From Lachnoclostridium sp. UBA1308 (lineage in GTDB: Bacteria; Bacillota; Clostridia; Lachnospirales; Lachnospiraceae): DNA of 27,342 nucleotides. The stretch spans positions 1 through 27,342 of the forward strand of contig DBTU01000017.1 of NCBI GenBank assembly GCA_002307215.1. The letters are read 5' to 3'. The position numbers and the translations under genes are program-made. This document shows, in pieces, positions 1 through 8,005 of this stretch. Every line of letters begins with the position of its first letter. Within the stretch, counting starts at the first letter, position 1. Below the pieces are notes generated by a model. The model ran no database searches. It saw only the letters and a program-made list of their open reading frames with translations, and was not told the origin of the DNA.

Positions 1-95
1 AAGCGGCTCCTATATGGAAACATTTTTTCCCAGTCATGTCACTATCCTTGCAAGGCTGAACTGTAACCATCAGGTGGTTAAAAAAATTAGGTTAC

Positions 96-124
96 TTGAC
101 TTGTTCATTGATATCATTTATAAT
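96..124 (+). promoter_or_regulatory. Sigma-A type promoter for the yicC-remA-rpoZ block
   Basis: A -35 box TTGACT (96-101) and a -10 box TATAAT (119-124) are separated by exactly 17 bases. This predicts transcription from about 131, giving an untranslated leader of roughly 75 bases before yicC. The 95 bases upstream hold no gene I can support. Confidence 0.8.
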
Positions 125-205
125 AAATCGGGTATATTAAAAAGAGAAGAAAAAATATGGTGGCAGTAGTCGCTAAGATTTCTGAAAATGAAAGAGTGTG
201 CAGCT

Positions 206-1084
206 ATGTTAAAAAGTATGACAGGCTTCGGACGAAGTGAGATTGCCGGAGTTGATCGAAAAATTACGGTAGAAATGAAGGCGGTCAATCACAGATATTG
301 TGATATTACGATAAAGATGCCTAAAAAGCTTAATTTCTTTGAAGCGGGTATCAGAAATCTCCTAAAACAATTTATTGGCAGAGGTAAGGTTGATATCTAT
401 ATTACATACGAGGATTTTACAGAAAACAATGTATGTGTTAAGTATAATGCGGATTTGGCCAGAGAATATTTTGTTAACCTAGAGAAGATGAGTAAAGAAT
501 TTGGCTTGGAAAATGATGTTCGAGTGTCGGTATTATCAAGGTATCCTGATGTATTTACACTGGAAGAGCAGACGATAGATGAAAGAGAATTATGGGAGCT
601 GGTTGAGGAAGCGGTACGAACAGCGGCTGGCCGGTTTGTGGAAGCACGTATAACGGAAGGCGAAAATCTAAAGCAGGATATCATATCGAAATTGGACAGT
701 ATGTTAAAAATCGTGGATTTTGTGGAGATGAGATCTCCGGAGATTGTTACGGAATACCGCAATAAGTTATTAGCTAAGGTTACGGAGCTGTTAGGTGATA
801 CAAAGGTTGATGAGAGTGTACTTGCAACTGAGGTTACAGTCTTTGCAGATAAGATATGTGTGGATGAAGAAACGGTACGTCTTAAGAGCCATATCATTAA
901 TATGAAGGAATCCTTAAATGACATAGATAATGTCGGTAGAAAGCTTGATTTCATTGCACAAGAGATGAACCGTGAGGCAAATACGATATTATCAAAAGCC
1001 AATGACCTCGAGGTGACGAATAAAGCAATTGACTTAAAGACCGGAATTGAAAAAGTCAGGGAACAAATTCAAAATATCGAATAA
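206..1084 (+). CDS. yicC: YicC/YloC family endoribonuclease
   Basis: The 292-residue product opens with MLKSMTGFGRSE, the hallmark N terminus of the YicC/YloC family, and carries the conserved C-terminal block (GRKLDFIAQEMNREANTI, about residues 244-261) of the DUF1732 domain. Members are cytoplasmic endoribonucleases involved in RNA turnover; that function is family knowledge. An ATG at 188 is in frame six codons upstream, but family members begin at the MxKSMTGFGR motif, so I choose 206, with AAAGAG (190-195) as a weak ribosome site. It is the first gene after the promoter at 96-124 and is followed 24 bases later by remA, the usual Firmicutes order. Confidence 0.93.
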   Translation: MLKSMTGFGRSEIAGVDRKITVEMKAVNHRYCDITIKMPKKLNFFEAGIRNLLKQFIGRGKVDIYITYEDFTENNVCVKYNADLAREYFVNLEKMSKEFGLENDVRVSVLSRYPDVFTLEEQTIDERELWELVEEAVRTAAGRFVEARITEGENLKQDIISKLDSMLKIVDFVEMRSPEIVTEYRNKLLAKVTELLGDTKVDESVLATEVTVFADKICVDEETVRLKSHIINMKESLNDIDNVGRKLDFIAQEMNREANTILSKANDLEVTNKAIDLKTGIEKVREQIQNIE

Positions 1085-1108
1085 AAGTTGCTGAAATGAG
1101 GAATAGCT

Positions 1109-1393
1109 TTGAATAAGTTAGTGAATGTGGGCTTTGGAAATGTTATTAATTCGGCTAAATTAATCAGTATAATCAGTCCGGAAGCTGCGCCTATCAAGAG
1201 AATGGTTCAGACAGCAAAGGATAGCGGTATGGCAATAGATGCAACCTGTGGAAGAAGAACAAAAGCAGTCCTGGTAATGGAAAGCGGACATCTGATTTTG
1301 TCTTCTTTACTTCCCGAGACAATCGCCGGAAGAGTAAATCAACTAAACCTGACCGGTCAGAAAGAAACCCAAGATCTGCAGGAAATGTATTGA
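1109..1393 (+). CDS. remA: RemA-like regulator (DUF370)
   Basis: This 94-residue protein matches the RemA/DUF370 family: MNKLVNVGFGNVINSAKLISI at the start, then SPEAAPIKRMV and DATCGRRTKAVLVMESGH. In Bacillus subtilis RemA is a DNA-binding activator of extracellular matrix and osmoprotection genes; in Clostridia the role is less clear. The start is a TTG at 1109, supported by GAGG at 1098-1101 with a 7-base spacing and by family alignment; no ATG fits. It sits between yicC and rpoZ as in many Firmicutes, but the gmk gene expected directly downstream is absent. Confidence 0.92.
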   Translation: MNKLVNVGFGNVINSAKLISIISPEAAPIKRMVQTAKDSGMAIDATCGRRTKAVLVMESGHLILSSLLPETIAGRVNQLNLTGQKETQDLQEMY

Positions 1394-1461
1394 AACGATT
1401 AATCAAGTAATAAATCCTTATTTTAAATAATATCATGAAGTAACAGGAAGGAGAAATTAAT

Positions 1462-1758
1462 ATGTTACATCCATCATATACAGATTTAATGAGAGTAGTG
1501 AATAGTGAGGTTGAACCGGGAGAACAGCCGGTAGTTAATAGTAGATATTCCATCGTTATTGCTACTGCAAGACGTGCCAGACAGATTATAGACGGAGCTA
1601 CCCCATTAGTAGCGGTTGCTTATCCCAAGCCGTTATCCATCGCAGTAGAAGAATTGTATCGTTCGAAGGTTAAAATTGTTATTGACGAAGATGAGAATAA
1701 TAATAATTATGGAGATTTGAATCCGAATGGCCTTAATTCAGCATATAAGAAGCAATAA
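1462..1758 (+). CDS. rpoZ: DNA-directed RNA polymerase omega subunit
   Basis: The 98-residue product has the omega-subunit core: MLHPSYTDLM at the N terminus, then NSRYSIVIATARRARQI (about residues 46-62) and KPLSIAVEELYRSKVKI. Omega binds the beta-prime subunit and helps core RNA polymerase assembly. The start at 1462 has a strong ribosome site, GGAAGGAG (1446-1453). The C-terminal tail is acidic and asparagine-rich (DEDENNNN), ordinary variation for this family. A hairpin at 1808-1845 follows before lepB. Confidence 0.93.
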   Translation: MLHPSYTDLMRVVNSEVEPGEQPVVNSRYSIVIATARRARQIIDGATPLVAVAYPKPLSIAVEELYRSKVKIVIDEDENNNNYGDLNPNGLNSAYKKQ

Positions 1759-1807
1759 GAGTTGATAACTACAATTTGTTTTATAACGTTAGCACTTATA
1801 GGATAAC

Positions 1808-1845
1808 AAGGGCACTTTCATACCGGTATGTGTGAAGGTGCTTTG
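1808..1845 (+). terminator. Probable terminator after rpoZ
   Basis: An imperfect inverted repeat pairs AAGGGCACTTTCA with TGAAGGTGCTTT around a short loop containing ACCGGT. The downstream U tract is poor, so termination may be partial and lepB could receive read-through. Confidence 0.55.
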
Positions 1846-1889
1846 TAGTATTTGAATGTCTCTATGGCAGGAATAGAAAGGGCAATAGT

Positions 1890-2633
1890 ATGTCTAATAA
1901 TCCAGGGGAAAACGTAAACTCGGAAATTAGTAAATCGGATGGATTAACTGATGAAGAGAATAAAGTGATTTTTGAAACAGAGAAAACAGATGACACGAAC
2001 AATGTCTATATAATAGAGGAGACCAAAGACACTGAGGATTCCTTTGATTTTGAGGAACCCTATGATAATAAGTCTGAGGAACTTTCGAGAAAGATGAAAA
2101 GAAGTAACCGCAAGGGTGTTATTTTTGATTTGATATTTTATGCCTTGCTTATTTTTGTGTGTATCTATATCATTCCCAATTATGTGATTCAACGAACAGT
2201 TGTGGATGGTACGTCGATGGAAAACACTCTATCTAACGGGGATCAGCTTTACGTAGAAAAGCTTTCCTATCACTTCGATGCATTAAAGAGGTTTGATATT
2301 ATTGTATTCTATCCGCATGGCAGGGAAAATGGTGACTACTATGTGAAAAGAATCATCGGACTGCCGGGTGAGACAGTGCAAATTATCGGAAGTGATATCT
2401 ATATCGACGGTAAAATCCTTAAGGAGAACTACGGTAAAGATCCCATTATGGATCAAGGAAGGGCAGCCGAACCAATTAAATTAACAGAGGACGAATATTT
2501 TGTATTAGGTGATAACCGAAGTGTCAGTAAGGACAGCAGATCGGAAGATGTGGGGAATGTTGAGAAAGATAACATCGGAGGCCGCGTTATCTTAAGAATT
2601 AAGCCGATAAGTAAATTTGGTACAGTTGATTAA
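1890..2633 (+). CDS. lepB: Signal peptidase I
   Basis: A 247-residue type I signal peptidase. Residues 1-72 form a long, acidic, low-complexity cytoplasmic tail ending in a basic patch (KMKRSNRKG). One transmembrane helix spans about 77-96. The catalytic domain follows: serine nucleophile Ser109 in GTSMENTL, general base Lys153 in YYVKRIIGLPGE, and the family box GDNRSVSKDSR at 207-217. It cleaves signal peptides on the outer face of the membrane. The acidic tail is much longer than in the compact Bacillus enzymes. The start at 1890 follows AGAAAGGG; holA lies 84 bases downstream. Confidence 0.93.
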   Translation: MSNNPGENVNSEISKSDGLTDEENKVIFETEKTDDTNNVYIIEETKDTEDSFDFEEPYDNKSEELSRKMKRSNRKGVIFDLIFYALLIFVCIYIIPNYVIQRTVVDGTSMENTLSNGDQLYVEKLSYHFDALKRFDIIVFYPHGRENGDYYVKRIIGLPGETVQIIGSDIYIDGKILKENYGKDPIMDQGRAAEPIKLTEDEYFVLGDNRSVSKDSRSEDVGNVEKDNIGGRVILRIKPISKFGTVD

Positions 2634-2717
2634 TTTATAGATTTTGTTGATCTTAAGCTTGCAATTTACATAGGAATTAGGTAGAATAGATAATGTTCTG
2701 CGGATATGGAGACCTGT

Positions 2718-3695
2718 ATGAAGGAAATCAAGGAGCATATAAAAGCCGGAAGCTTCAAGCAATTCTATCTTTTGTATGGAAGCGAAGAATATTTAAAAAA
2801 GCTTTACCGAGATAAATTAAAGGCAGCTATATGCAAAGATGACAATGAAATGAACTATTCCTTTTTTGAAGGAAAAGAAGCAGATCCATTTAAAATTTCG
2901 GACGTTGCACAAACACTACCTTTCTTTAGTGATTACCGATTGATCGTAATATGGAACAGCGGTTTACTGAAAAGTCAAAGTGAGATGGCCGAACAGTTGA
3001 AGGAGTTACCGGAAAGCACGATAATCATTTTTGTCGAGACCGAGGTGGATAAGCGAAATAAGCTGTTTAAACTGATAAGGGATCATGGAACAGTATCAGA
3101 AATGAATGGTCTGGATGAGAAAAATCTCAAGCTTTTTGTGGCGTCATTACTGGAGCAAGAGAGCAAGAAGATAACTGAAACGCTGGTTGTCTATCTGCTC
3201 GATAAAACCGGAGCAGATATGGTGAATATCTGCAACGAAGTTGAGAAGATAATCAGTTATACGCATGGCCGTAATGTTATTACGCAGGAGGATATCGATG
3301 CAGTAGTAACAATACAGGTAACAGGTAAGATTTTTCAGATGATTGATGCCATAGGTAACCGGCAGTCGAACAAAGCCTTAGCTTTGTATTACGACCTTTT
3401 ATCAGTCAGAGAAAAGCCGATGTCTATCTTGTATTTGATTACCAGACATTTTAACATTCTGCTACAGGTGAAGGACTTACAGTCACGAGGACATGCATCT
3501 GCCTCCATCAGTGAGATGGTTGGTATCCCACCCTTTAGTGTGAATAAATATCAGGCTCAGGCTAAGAATTTTACGGTGAAGCAATGCAAAGAAGCATTGG
3601 AATTCGGTACTGATATCGAGGAGCAGATTAAGACAGGACGAATGTTTGAGAAGATTGGCGTGGAAATGTTGATTGTAACATTTAGTAAGAGATAA
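2718..3695 (+). CDS. holA: DNA polymerase III delta subunit
   Basis: A 325-residue protein of the HolA family: an N-terminal AAA+-like nucleotide-fold region (FYLLYGSEEYLKKLY near residues 16-30), a middle helical region, and a C-terminal domain with FQMIDAIGNRQ and the typical RHFNILLQVKDL segment. Delta is the wrench subunit of the clamp loader that opens the sliding clamp. An ATG at 2706 is in frame, but GGAG at 2708-2711 lies 6 bases before the ATG at 2718, which is the better start. Its position upstream of tRNA-Ser is ordinary for the lineage. Confidence 0.9.
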   Translation: MKEIKEHIKAGSFKQFYLLYGSEEYLKKLYRDKLKAAICKDDNEMNYSFFEGKEADPFKISDVAQTLPFFSDYRLIVIWNSGLLKSQSEMAEQLKELPESTIIIFVETEVDKRNKLFKLIRDHGTVSEMNGLDEKNLKLFVASLLEQESKKITETLVVYLLDKTGADMVNICNEVEKIISYTHGRNVITQEDIDAVVTIQVTGKIFQMIDAIGNRQSNKALALYYDLLSVREKPMSILYLITRHFNILLQVKDLQSRGHASASISEMVGIPPFSVNKYQAQAKNFTVKQCKEALEFGTDIEEQIKTGRMFEKIGVEMLIVTFSKR

Positions 3696-3767
3696 GAGCG
3701 CAGGAGTAAAAGATGTTTCAATTCTTTGATTGTGCAGAAAGCATGCACAGGAGTAAAGGATAATTAT

Positions 3768-3853
3768 GGAAACGTATCGAAGTGGTCATAACGGCCCTGA
3801 CTCGAAATCAGGTTACCCTCACGGGTACGTGGGTTCGAATCCCACCGTTTCCG
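3768..3853 (+). tRNA. tRNA-Ser (anticodon CGA)
   Basis: Complete 86-base cloverleaf: acceptor GGAAACG pairs with CGTTTCC, the anticodon stem CCTGA/TCAGG encloses loop CTCGAAA with anticodon CGA at 3803-3805, a long class II variable arm (ACCC/GGGT) is present, and the T arm is GTGGG-TTCGAAT-CCCAC. Discriminator is G, and the terminal CCA is not encoded. It reads UCG codons. Confidence 0.97.
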
Positions 3854-3863
3854 TCAAAATTTA

Positions 3864-3905
3864 AACCTGTCGAAAAAGCTGAAATTGCTTTTTCGGCAGG
3901 TTTTG
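3864..3905 (+). terminator. Rho-independent terminator after tRNA-Ser
   Basis: A strong hairpin pairs AACCTGTCGAAAAAGC with GCTTTTTCGGCAGGTT (one G-U pair) around the loop TGAAATT, followed by TTTTGTT. It closes the yicC-to-tRNA stretch. Confidence 0.9.
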
Positions 3906-4002
3906 TTATAATGGTGTTGCAAAGAAAATTTATATTATCGAACATGACGCACTGTTGTCGTGTTTGTTAGGTTATGATTGAAATAAAAGGGAGAGATACC
4001 TT

Positions 4003-4674
4003 ATGAAAAAAGAAATTTCTATTTCTGAAAGGCCAGAGAAATTTACGGAGCAATACTTGGAAGCCTTCGGCAATATGTCTTGGTATGATTTTGTGACAGC
4101 CATACCGGCGCTGGTATTCGTTGTCACAGGCTGGAAATCGAACGGGAAAGAAAATGCTTGTCTGCAATCTTGGTCAACCTTCGTAGGAGGTGGAGCTAAT
4201 GATTTTATCTGTATCATGGGTAAAGTTGAAAAAAACGGGCATATGTATCAATCACTAAAAGAAACAGGGGTATGCGTACTAAATTTCCCCTCAAACGATA
4301 TATATGACCGCTGTATAAAAACGATTGGAAATAATCAGTATGAAGCAGATGAAATCACCGCCTCCAGCTTAACGGCGGAGAACGCCTCGAAGGTTAATGC
4401 GCCGCGAATCAAAGAATGCTTTTTGAATATCGAATGTGAGTTTTTATGGGAACATGAACTTTTCGCGGGAAGTCAAGAGGCAGCTGTTGCGTTGAAAGCC
4501 GTTAACATTTGCATGGATAGTGATTACTACGACCAAAGCAAACTCGGCAGATACGGAAAGCGTGGTTTTTTGTTTCAAATTGACCAACCTACCAATCCAG
4601 AAACAGGAGAAACAACACCTTTCGGACCCGGAATATTGGAACAAGGCAATCCAGTTCCTTGGATTACAAAATAA
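4003..4674 (+). CDS. Flavin reductase-like domain protein
   Basis: The 223-residue product resembles the flavin reductase-like (FMN-binding split-barrel) family. The N-terminal half has ALVFVVTGWKSNGKENACLQSWSTFVGGG, the segment that contacts FMN phosphate in this family, followed by the conserved TGVCVLNFPSNDIYDRC stretch near residues 87-103. Such cytoplasmic proteins bind FMN and reduce flavins or serve as redox proteins; the substrate cannot be told here. The start at 4003 is preceded by AAGGGAG. It appears to be monocistronic between the tRNA terminator and the GC-rich hydrolase gene. Confidence 0.8.
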   Translation: MKKEISISERPEKFTEQYLEAFGNMSWYDFVTAIPALVFVVTGWKSNGKENACLQSWSTFVGGGANDFICIMGKVEKNGHMYQSLKETGVCVLNFPSNDIYDRCIKTIGNNQYEADEITASSLTAENASKVNAPRIKECFLNIECEFLWEHELFAGSQEAAVALKAVNICMDSDYYDQSKLGRYGKRGFLFQIDQPTNPETGETTPFGPGILEQGNPVPWITK

Positions 4675-4723
4675 GCATATTCTTCAATACATCTCCTATT
4701 ATAGCAACGGAACCTAGACAGTT

Positions 4724-4828
4724 ATGAACAGGCCGGATTCGAACTGGGTGCTTTCCCTGCTGGTAAAACAAGACGGTACGCCCACCGCAGTAGGAAAATT
4801 CTCATTCTTGATTTATGCAAAACGGTAA
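4724..4828 (+). other. Short ORF, possible gene remnant
   Basis: A 34-codon frame (MNRPDSNWVLSLLVKQDGTP onward, ending YAKR) fills part of the gap before the glycoside hydrolase. It has no convincing ribosome site and I do not recognise it. Its GC-richer content than the 5' flank suggests it could be a leftover of the same acquired DNA as the hydrolase. Confidence 0.2.
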
Positions 4829-4857
4829 TCGTTACAGAAAGCAGGAGGATCAATATT

Positions 4858-6153
4858 ATGAAAAAAGCAGTGGATTATTCAAAGCTACGCGGCTTTAACT
4901 ACACCGCGAGCTACGCCTGGAACGACGCGGATTTCTGGGAGCGCTACGACCATGAGGTTGTCGACCGCGAGATGGGCTACGCCGAGCGTCTCGGCTTAAA
5001 CAGCGCGCGCATCTTTATGACTTACACCTTTTACGCGAAATGCGGGAATCAATTCCTTGCCAATGTGAAAGATTTTGTTCAGACGGCGTGGAAGCACGGC
5101 ATTTCTACAAACCCCATCCTCTTCATGGGCTTCCGCTTTTTGGAGCAGGATTTCGAATGGAAAAACCACGGCGGCGAGGGCCTGAGAACGCTGACAGATA
5201 CCATTCTGAATAAATCCAGCTGGGTCATCGGCGAAAAATATGTTGACGCCATCATCGAAACCCTGAAGGATGAGCCGGGTCTGCTTTTCTGGGACATTGC
5301 CAACGAGCCGGGCTACACGGACGACTTTGTTACATGGTACGACGACGAGCCGGAATTCCTCGAAACCTTCGCGAAGCGTCCCAATATGCAGGAGCTGCGC
5401 GATAAGCAGGAGAAAACCTGGGAAATCGTGCGACACTTCTGTAAATATGTTAAGGAAAAAGACCCAGACCACGACATCGGTGTCGGCAACATCTTCATCT
5501 TTGAGACCGAGCACTCCGGTACCGCGCCGCTGGTCGATGTCATTGTATTCCACGATTATTCCGCGACAAGGAGCCGCATGCGCATGATTAACCAGTGGGC
5601 GCTTGACCTCGGGAAAAAATATGACAAGCCGGTTGTCAACAATGAAACCGCATGCCTTGTACGCGGCAACCCGTATGACATGACCATAGAAATTGCCGGA
5701 GAGTTTGGCATCGGCTGGTACGTGTTCGAACTGATGATTGGCGAAGACGGTTGGAACAAGGCCCACGGCATTGTTTACCCCGACGGAACCATCCGCGACC
5801 CCGCCATCATCGCGGCGATTTACGGCTTCTACCGAAACCGCACCGAGACGGCAATCCGCGCCGACGTGAACCAGGAGGATTACGTCACCGAGCTGCTGTT
5901 AAGGGTGAACATGGTGATGGAGAAAACCCGCCGTAACCGTTACAAGGACCACAGCAGTGACGTGGCCGAGATTCTGGAGCTTTGTGAATACGCGGCAAAC
6001 ATCCTCGAAGCGGGCGAGCTCTGCGCCATGAATTATCCGCCCACCGCTAGGGTGGCCACGCTACGCCGCCAGCCGAGCCCCAACGTTGAGGAGTGCAAGG
6101 ATTATCTTTGGGAACTTACGACAGTGTTGAAAAAAGCCTGTAGAATCGTATAA
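4858..6153 (+). CDS. Clan GH-A glycoside hydrolase (cellulase/GH5-like)
   Basis: The 431-residue protein has the signatures of a clan GH-A retaining glycosidase on a TIM barrel: FWDIANEP with the likely acid/base Glu150, an FHDY segment (231-234) matching the conserved His-x-Tyr of the clan, and PVVNNETACL with the likely nucleophile Glu263. There is no signal peptide, so it probably acts in the cytoplasm on imported oligosaccharides or glycosides; the exact substrate is unknown. The ribosome site GCAGGAGG precedes the ATG. Codon use is sharply different from all neighbours, with many GCG, CGC, GGC and GAC codons, and this composition ends abruptly at the gene ends. That argues for horizontal acquisition. 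Confidence 0.85.
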   Translation: MKKAVDYSKLRGFNYTASYAWNDADFWERYDHEVVDREMGYAERLGLNSARIFMTYTFYAKCGNQFLANVKDFVQTAWKHGISTNPILFMGFRFLEQDFEWKNHGGEGLRTLTDTILNKSSWVIGEKYVDAIIETLKDEPGLLFWDIANEPGYTDDFVTWYDDEPEFLETFAKRPNMQELRDKQEKTWEIVRHFCKYVKEKDPDHDIGVGNIFIFETEHSGTAPLVDVIVFHDYSATRSRMRMINQWALDLGKKYDKPVVNNETACLVRGNPYDMTIEIAGEFGIGWYVFELMIGEDGWNKAHGIVYPDGTIRDPAIIAAIYGFYRNRTETAIRADVNQEDYVTELLLRVNMVMEKTRRNRYKDHSSDVAEILELCEYAANILEAGELCAMNYPPTARVATLRRQPSPNVEECKDYLWELTTVLKKACRIV

Positions 6154-6257
6154 TTTTTACTCCTTATCGCATGTGAAATTTATCTCAGGCGGGAATAGCC
6201 AAATTGCATAAAGTAGCCAGGTGCAATGATCAATAACATATTGAGTGGAGAATGAGT

Positions 6258-7040
6258 ATGAATAGAATCGGGATGATAGTGACAGACCTTGATAGGACAT
6301 TATTACGAGATGATAAAATAATCTCTGAGTACTCCAAAGCAATACTAAAGAAGTGCCATGAAATTGGAATTGTTATTGCTTTCGCAACTGCCCGACCCAA
6401 AAGAGCCACAAACCATTTGCTGAAGGATATTCCGATTTCCTATGTCATTGCAAATAATGGAGCAACAGTGGTTTCAGATGATAAATGTATAAAGAGCATT
6501 CCTATTCCAAACAGTATAGTTCATAAATTAGTATCAGAGCTAATAAGTATTGATAGTATTACAGGAATGACAGTTGAAGTTGGTGAGTTCCTTTATACAA
6601 ACTATAATAATCATCAGAATTGGAGCCGCGGAGCCGATTGGAACCCTGTCATTACTGATTTCTCTGTTCCGGTGAAGGAAGAAGTGACAAAAATTTCTGT
6701 TGAATGCCAAAATCACAATTTGCTGACTCAAATACTATCTGATTATCCGGAATTATACCTGCTACCAAATAGTGGCGAGAACTGGTGTCAGATTATGGAT
6801 TGTCATTCTTCAAAAATGAATGCGATTACTTTTTTATCTGAACAAACCGGAATTATGTTAGAAAATATTATTGCTTTTGGTGATGATTATAACGATATTG
6901 AAATGCTACAACAATGCGGTATTGGTGTTGCAGTTAAGAATGCAGTCATAGATGCTAAACAGGTTGCTAATACGATATGTGATTCAAATAACAATGATGG
7001 CGTAGCGAAATACCTCGATCAATATTTACTTACTTTCTAG
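6258..7040 (+). CDS. Cof-type HAD family sugar-phosphatase
   Basis: A 260-residue haloacid dehalogenase of the Cof/YidA type. Motif I is DLDRTLL (Asp10 nucleophile, Asp12 acid), motif II falls at FATARP (42-47), motif III Lys186 is in SSKMNAI, and motif IV is GDDYNDIEML (208-217). The C2-type cap lies between motifs II and III. These cytoplasmic enzymes dephosphorylate small metabolites such as sugar phosphates or flavin phosphates. An ATG at 6252 is in frame, but GTGGAG at 6245-6250 is too close to it and well placed for 6258. AT-rich composition returns here, unlike the preceding gene. Confidence 0.9.
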   Translation: MNRIGMIVTDLDRTLLRDDKIISEYSKAILKKCHEIGIVIAFATARPKRATNHLLKDIPISYVIANNGATVVSDDKCIKSIPIPNSIVHKLVSELISIDSITGMTVEVGEFLYTNYNNHQNWSRGADWNPVITDFSVPVKEEVTKISVECQNHNLLTQILSDYPELYLLPNSGENWCQIMDCHSSKMNAITFLSEQTGIMLENIIAFGDDYNDIEMLQQCGIGVAVKNAVIDAKQVANTICDSNNNDGVAKYLDQYLLTF

Positions 7041-7089
7041 GCCGTGTACAGATTAATAAGATAGTGATGTTCAAAATTACCCCCTAATA

Positions 7090-7150
7090 AAGAGACTTCA
7101 TAGACTCCCCATTATACATTGTGTGTGGAGTGTGTGAAGTCTCTTGTATT
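7090..7150 (+). terminator. Long hairpin terminator after the HAD gene
   Basis: The outer stem AAGAGACTTCA/TGAAGTCTCTT is perfect over 11 pairs and encloses a second stem ACTCC/GGAGT. It is followed by GTATTTT. The outer stem is nearly the same as that of the hairpin at 18888-18965. Confidence 0.75.
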
Positions 7151-7221
7151 TTAAATTTATTATTACAAGCACGGGGAATTTTATCGTTTCATGCAACTAA
7201 TTGGATGAAGGAGTTGATGAG

Positions 7222-7998
7222 ATGAATGAGATTGGCGCAATAAATACCTGTAATATTAGCAAGTTTTTCGGCGATTTCAATGCTTTAAAGGATTTGACCA
7301 TTTCGGTTCCACAGGGAGAGATATATGGATTTATTGGGAAGAATGGCGCGGGCAAGACAACCTTCATGAGGATAATATGCGGGTTGATGAAGCCAAGCAG
7401 TGGAACGCTGGAGGTAAAGAAGCAAGTAAGCTTCTTGCCTCAAAATGTGAGATTCCGCGATAATATGGAGGGTGGAGCGGTGCTACGTTATTTTGCTGAG
7501 TTAAAAGGCTGTGATGTAGGAGAATATAAGAAAACGTCTATAGCTGTGTTGGTAATTATTATCATAGCAGCAATAATAATAGGATTAGTACTTGTAAATA
7601 AAGGAGATGGACCTGTTACGGGAATGATATTGGCAGACAGCAAAATAGAAAATAAGGATGCCTACTATAATGCAGTAGAGACACATGGTGGCGGGGTATA
7701 TTTGGTCGTGTCTAACGCCTTCAATAAGTTTCAGGAAGATTATAAAGTTGAAATTCCAAGCGGCGAGGACCTATATGCAACAATCCATCTTGTGGAGTGT
7801 CCGAAGGGCTCCGAATTTATTGGAAAATGGATAAAGGACGGCAATGTAATCGGGGAGGATAAGGGGATAGTTACTACCGGTCCTGAAGGAGTGATATCGT
7901 ACATGCTTGAAGGAGAGAAGGTAGTCAAAGGCAGCTATATATTTGAGCTATATGATGGAGATAGAAAGATATTTGAAAGAACATTTTCTGTAGAATGA
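7222..7998 (+). CDS. Half ABC ATPase fused to a membrane-anchored domain
   Basis: This 258-residue frame joins two unrelated parts. Residues 1 to about 100 are the start of an ABC transporter ATPase: Walker A GKNGAGKTT (39-47) and a Q-loop at FLPQ (71-74). It lacks the LSGGQ signature, Walker B and H-loop, so it cannot be a working ATPase. From about residue 103, KKTSIAVLV begins a single transmembrane helix (about 106-125) followed by a 130-residue outer domain with no family I recognise. TTG at 7201 could extend the frame, but AAGGAG (7208-7213) sits 8 bases before ATG 7222. It leads the ECF sigma operon (7-base gap). I read it as the product of a deletion joining two neighbouring genes. 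Confidence 0.8.
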   Translation: MNEIGAINTCNISKFFGDFNALKDLTISVPQGEIYGFIGKNGAGKTTFMRIICGLMKPSSGTLEVKKQVSFLPQNVRFRDNMEGGAVLRYFAELKGCDVGEYKKTSIAVLVIIIIAAIIIGLVLVNKGDGPVTGMILADSKIENKDAYYNAVETHGGGVYLVVSNAFNKFQEDYKVEIPSGEDLYATIHLVECPKGSEFIGKWIKDGNVIGEDKGIVTTGPEGVISYMLEGEKVVKGSYIFELYDGDRKIFERTFSVE

Positions 7999-8005
7999 GA
8001 GGCAT

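Noticed and set aside
397..1002. 201-codon minus-strand frame opposite yicC
   Set aside because: It has no ribosome site and lies wholly inside a conserved family gene.
3885..3912. TTGCTT-16-TATAAT promoter for the flavin reductase gene
   Set aside because: The -35 lies inside the terminator stem and matches poorly; the gene promoter is not settled.
4996..5766. Long minus-strand frame opposite the glycoside hydrolase
   Set aside because: The GC-rich codon pattern keeps the opposite frame open; the + strand protein has clear catalytic motifs, so this is a shadow.
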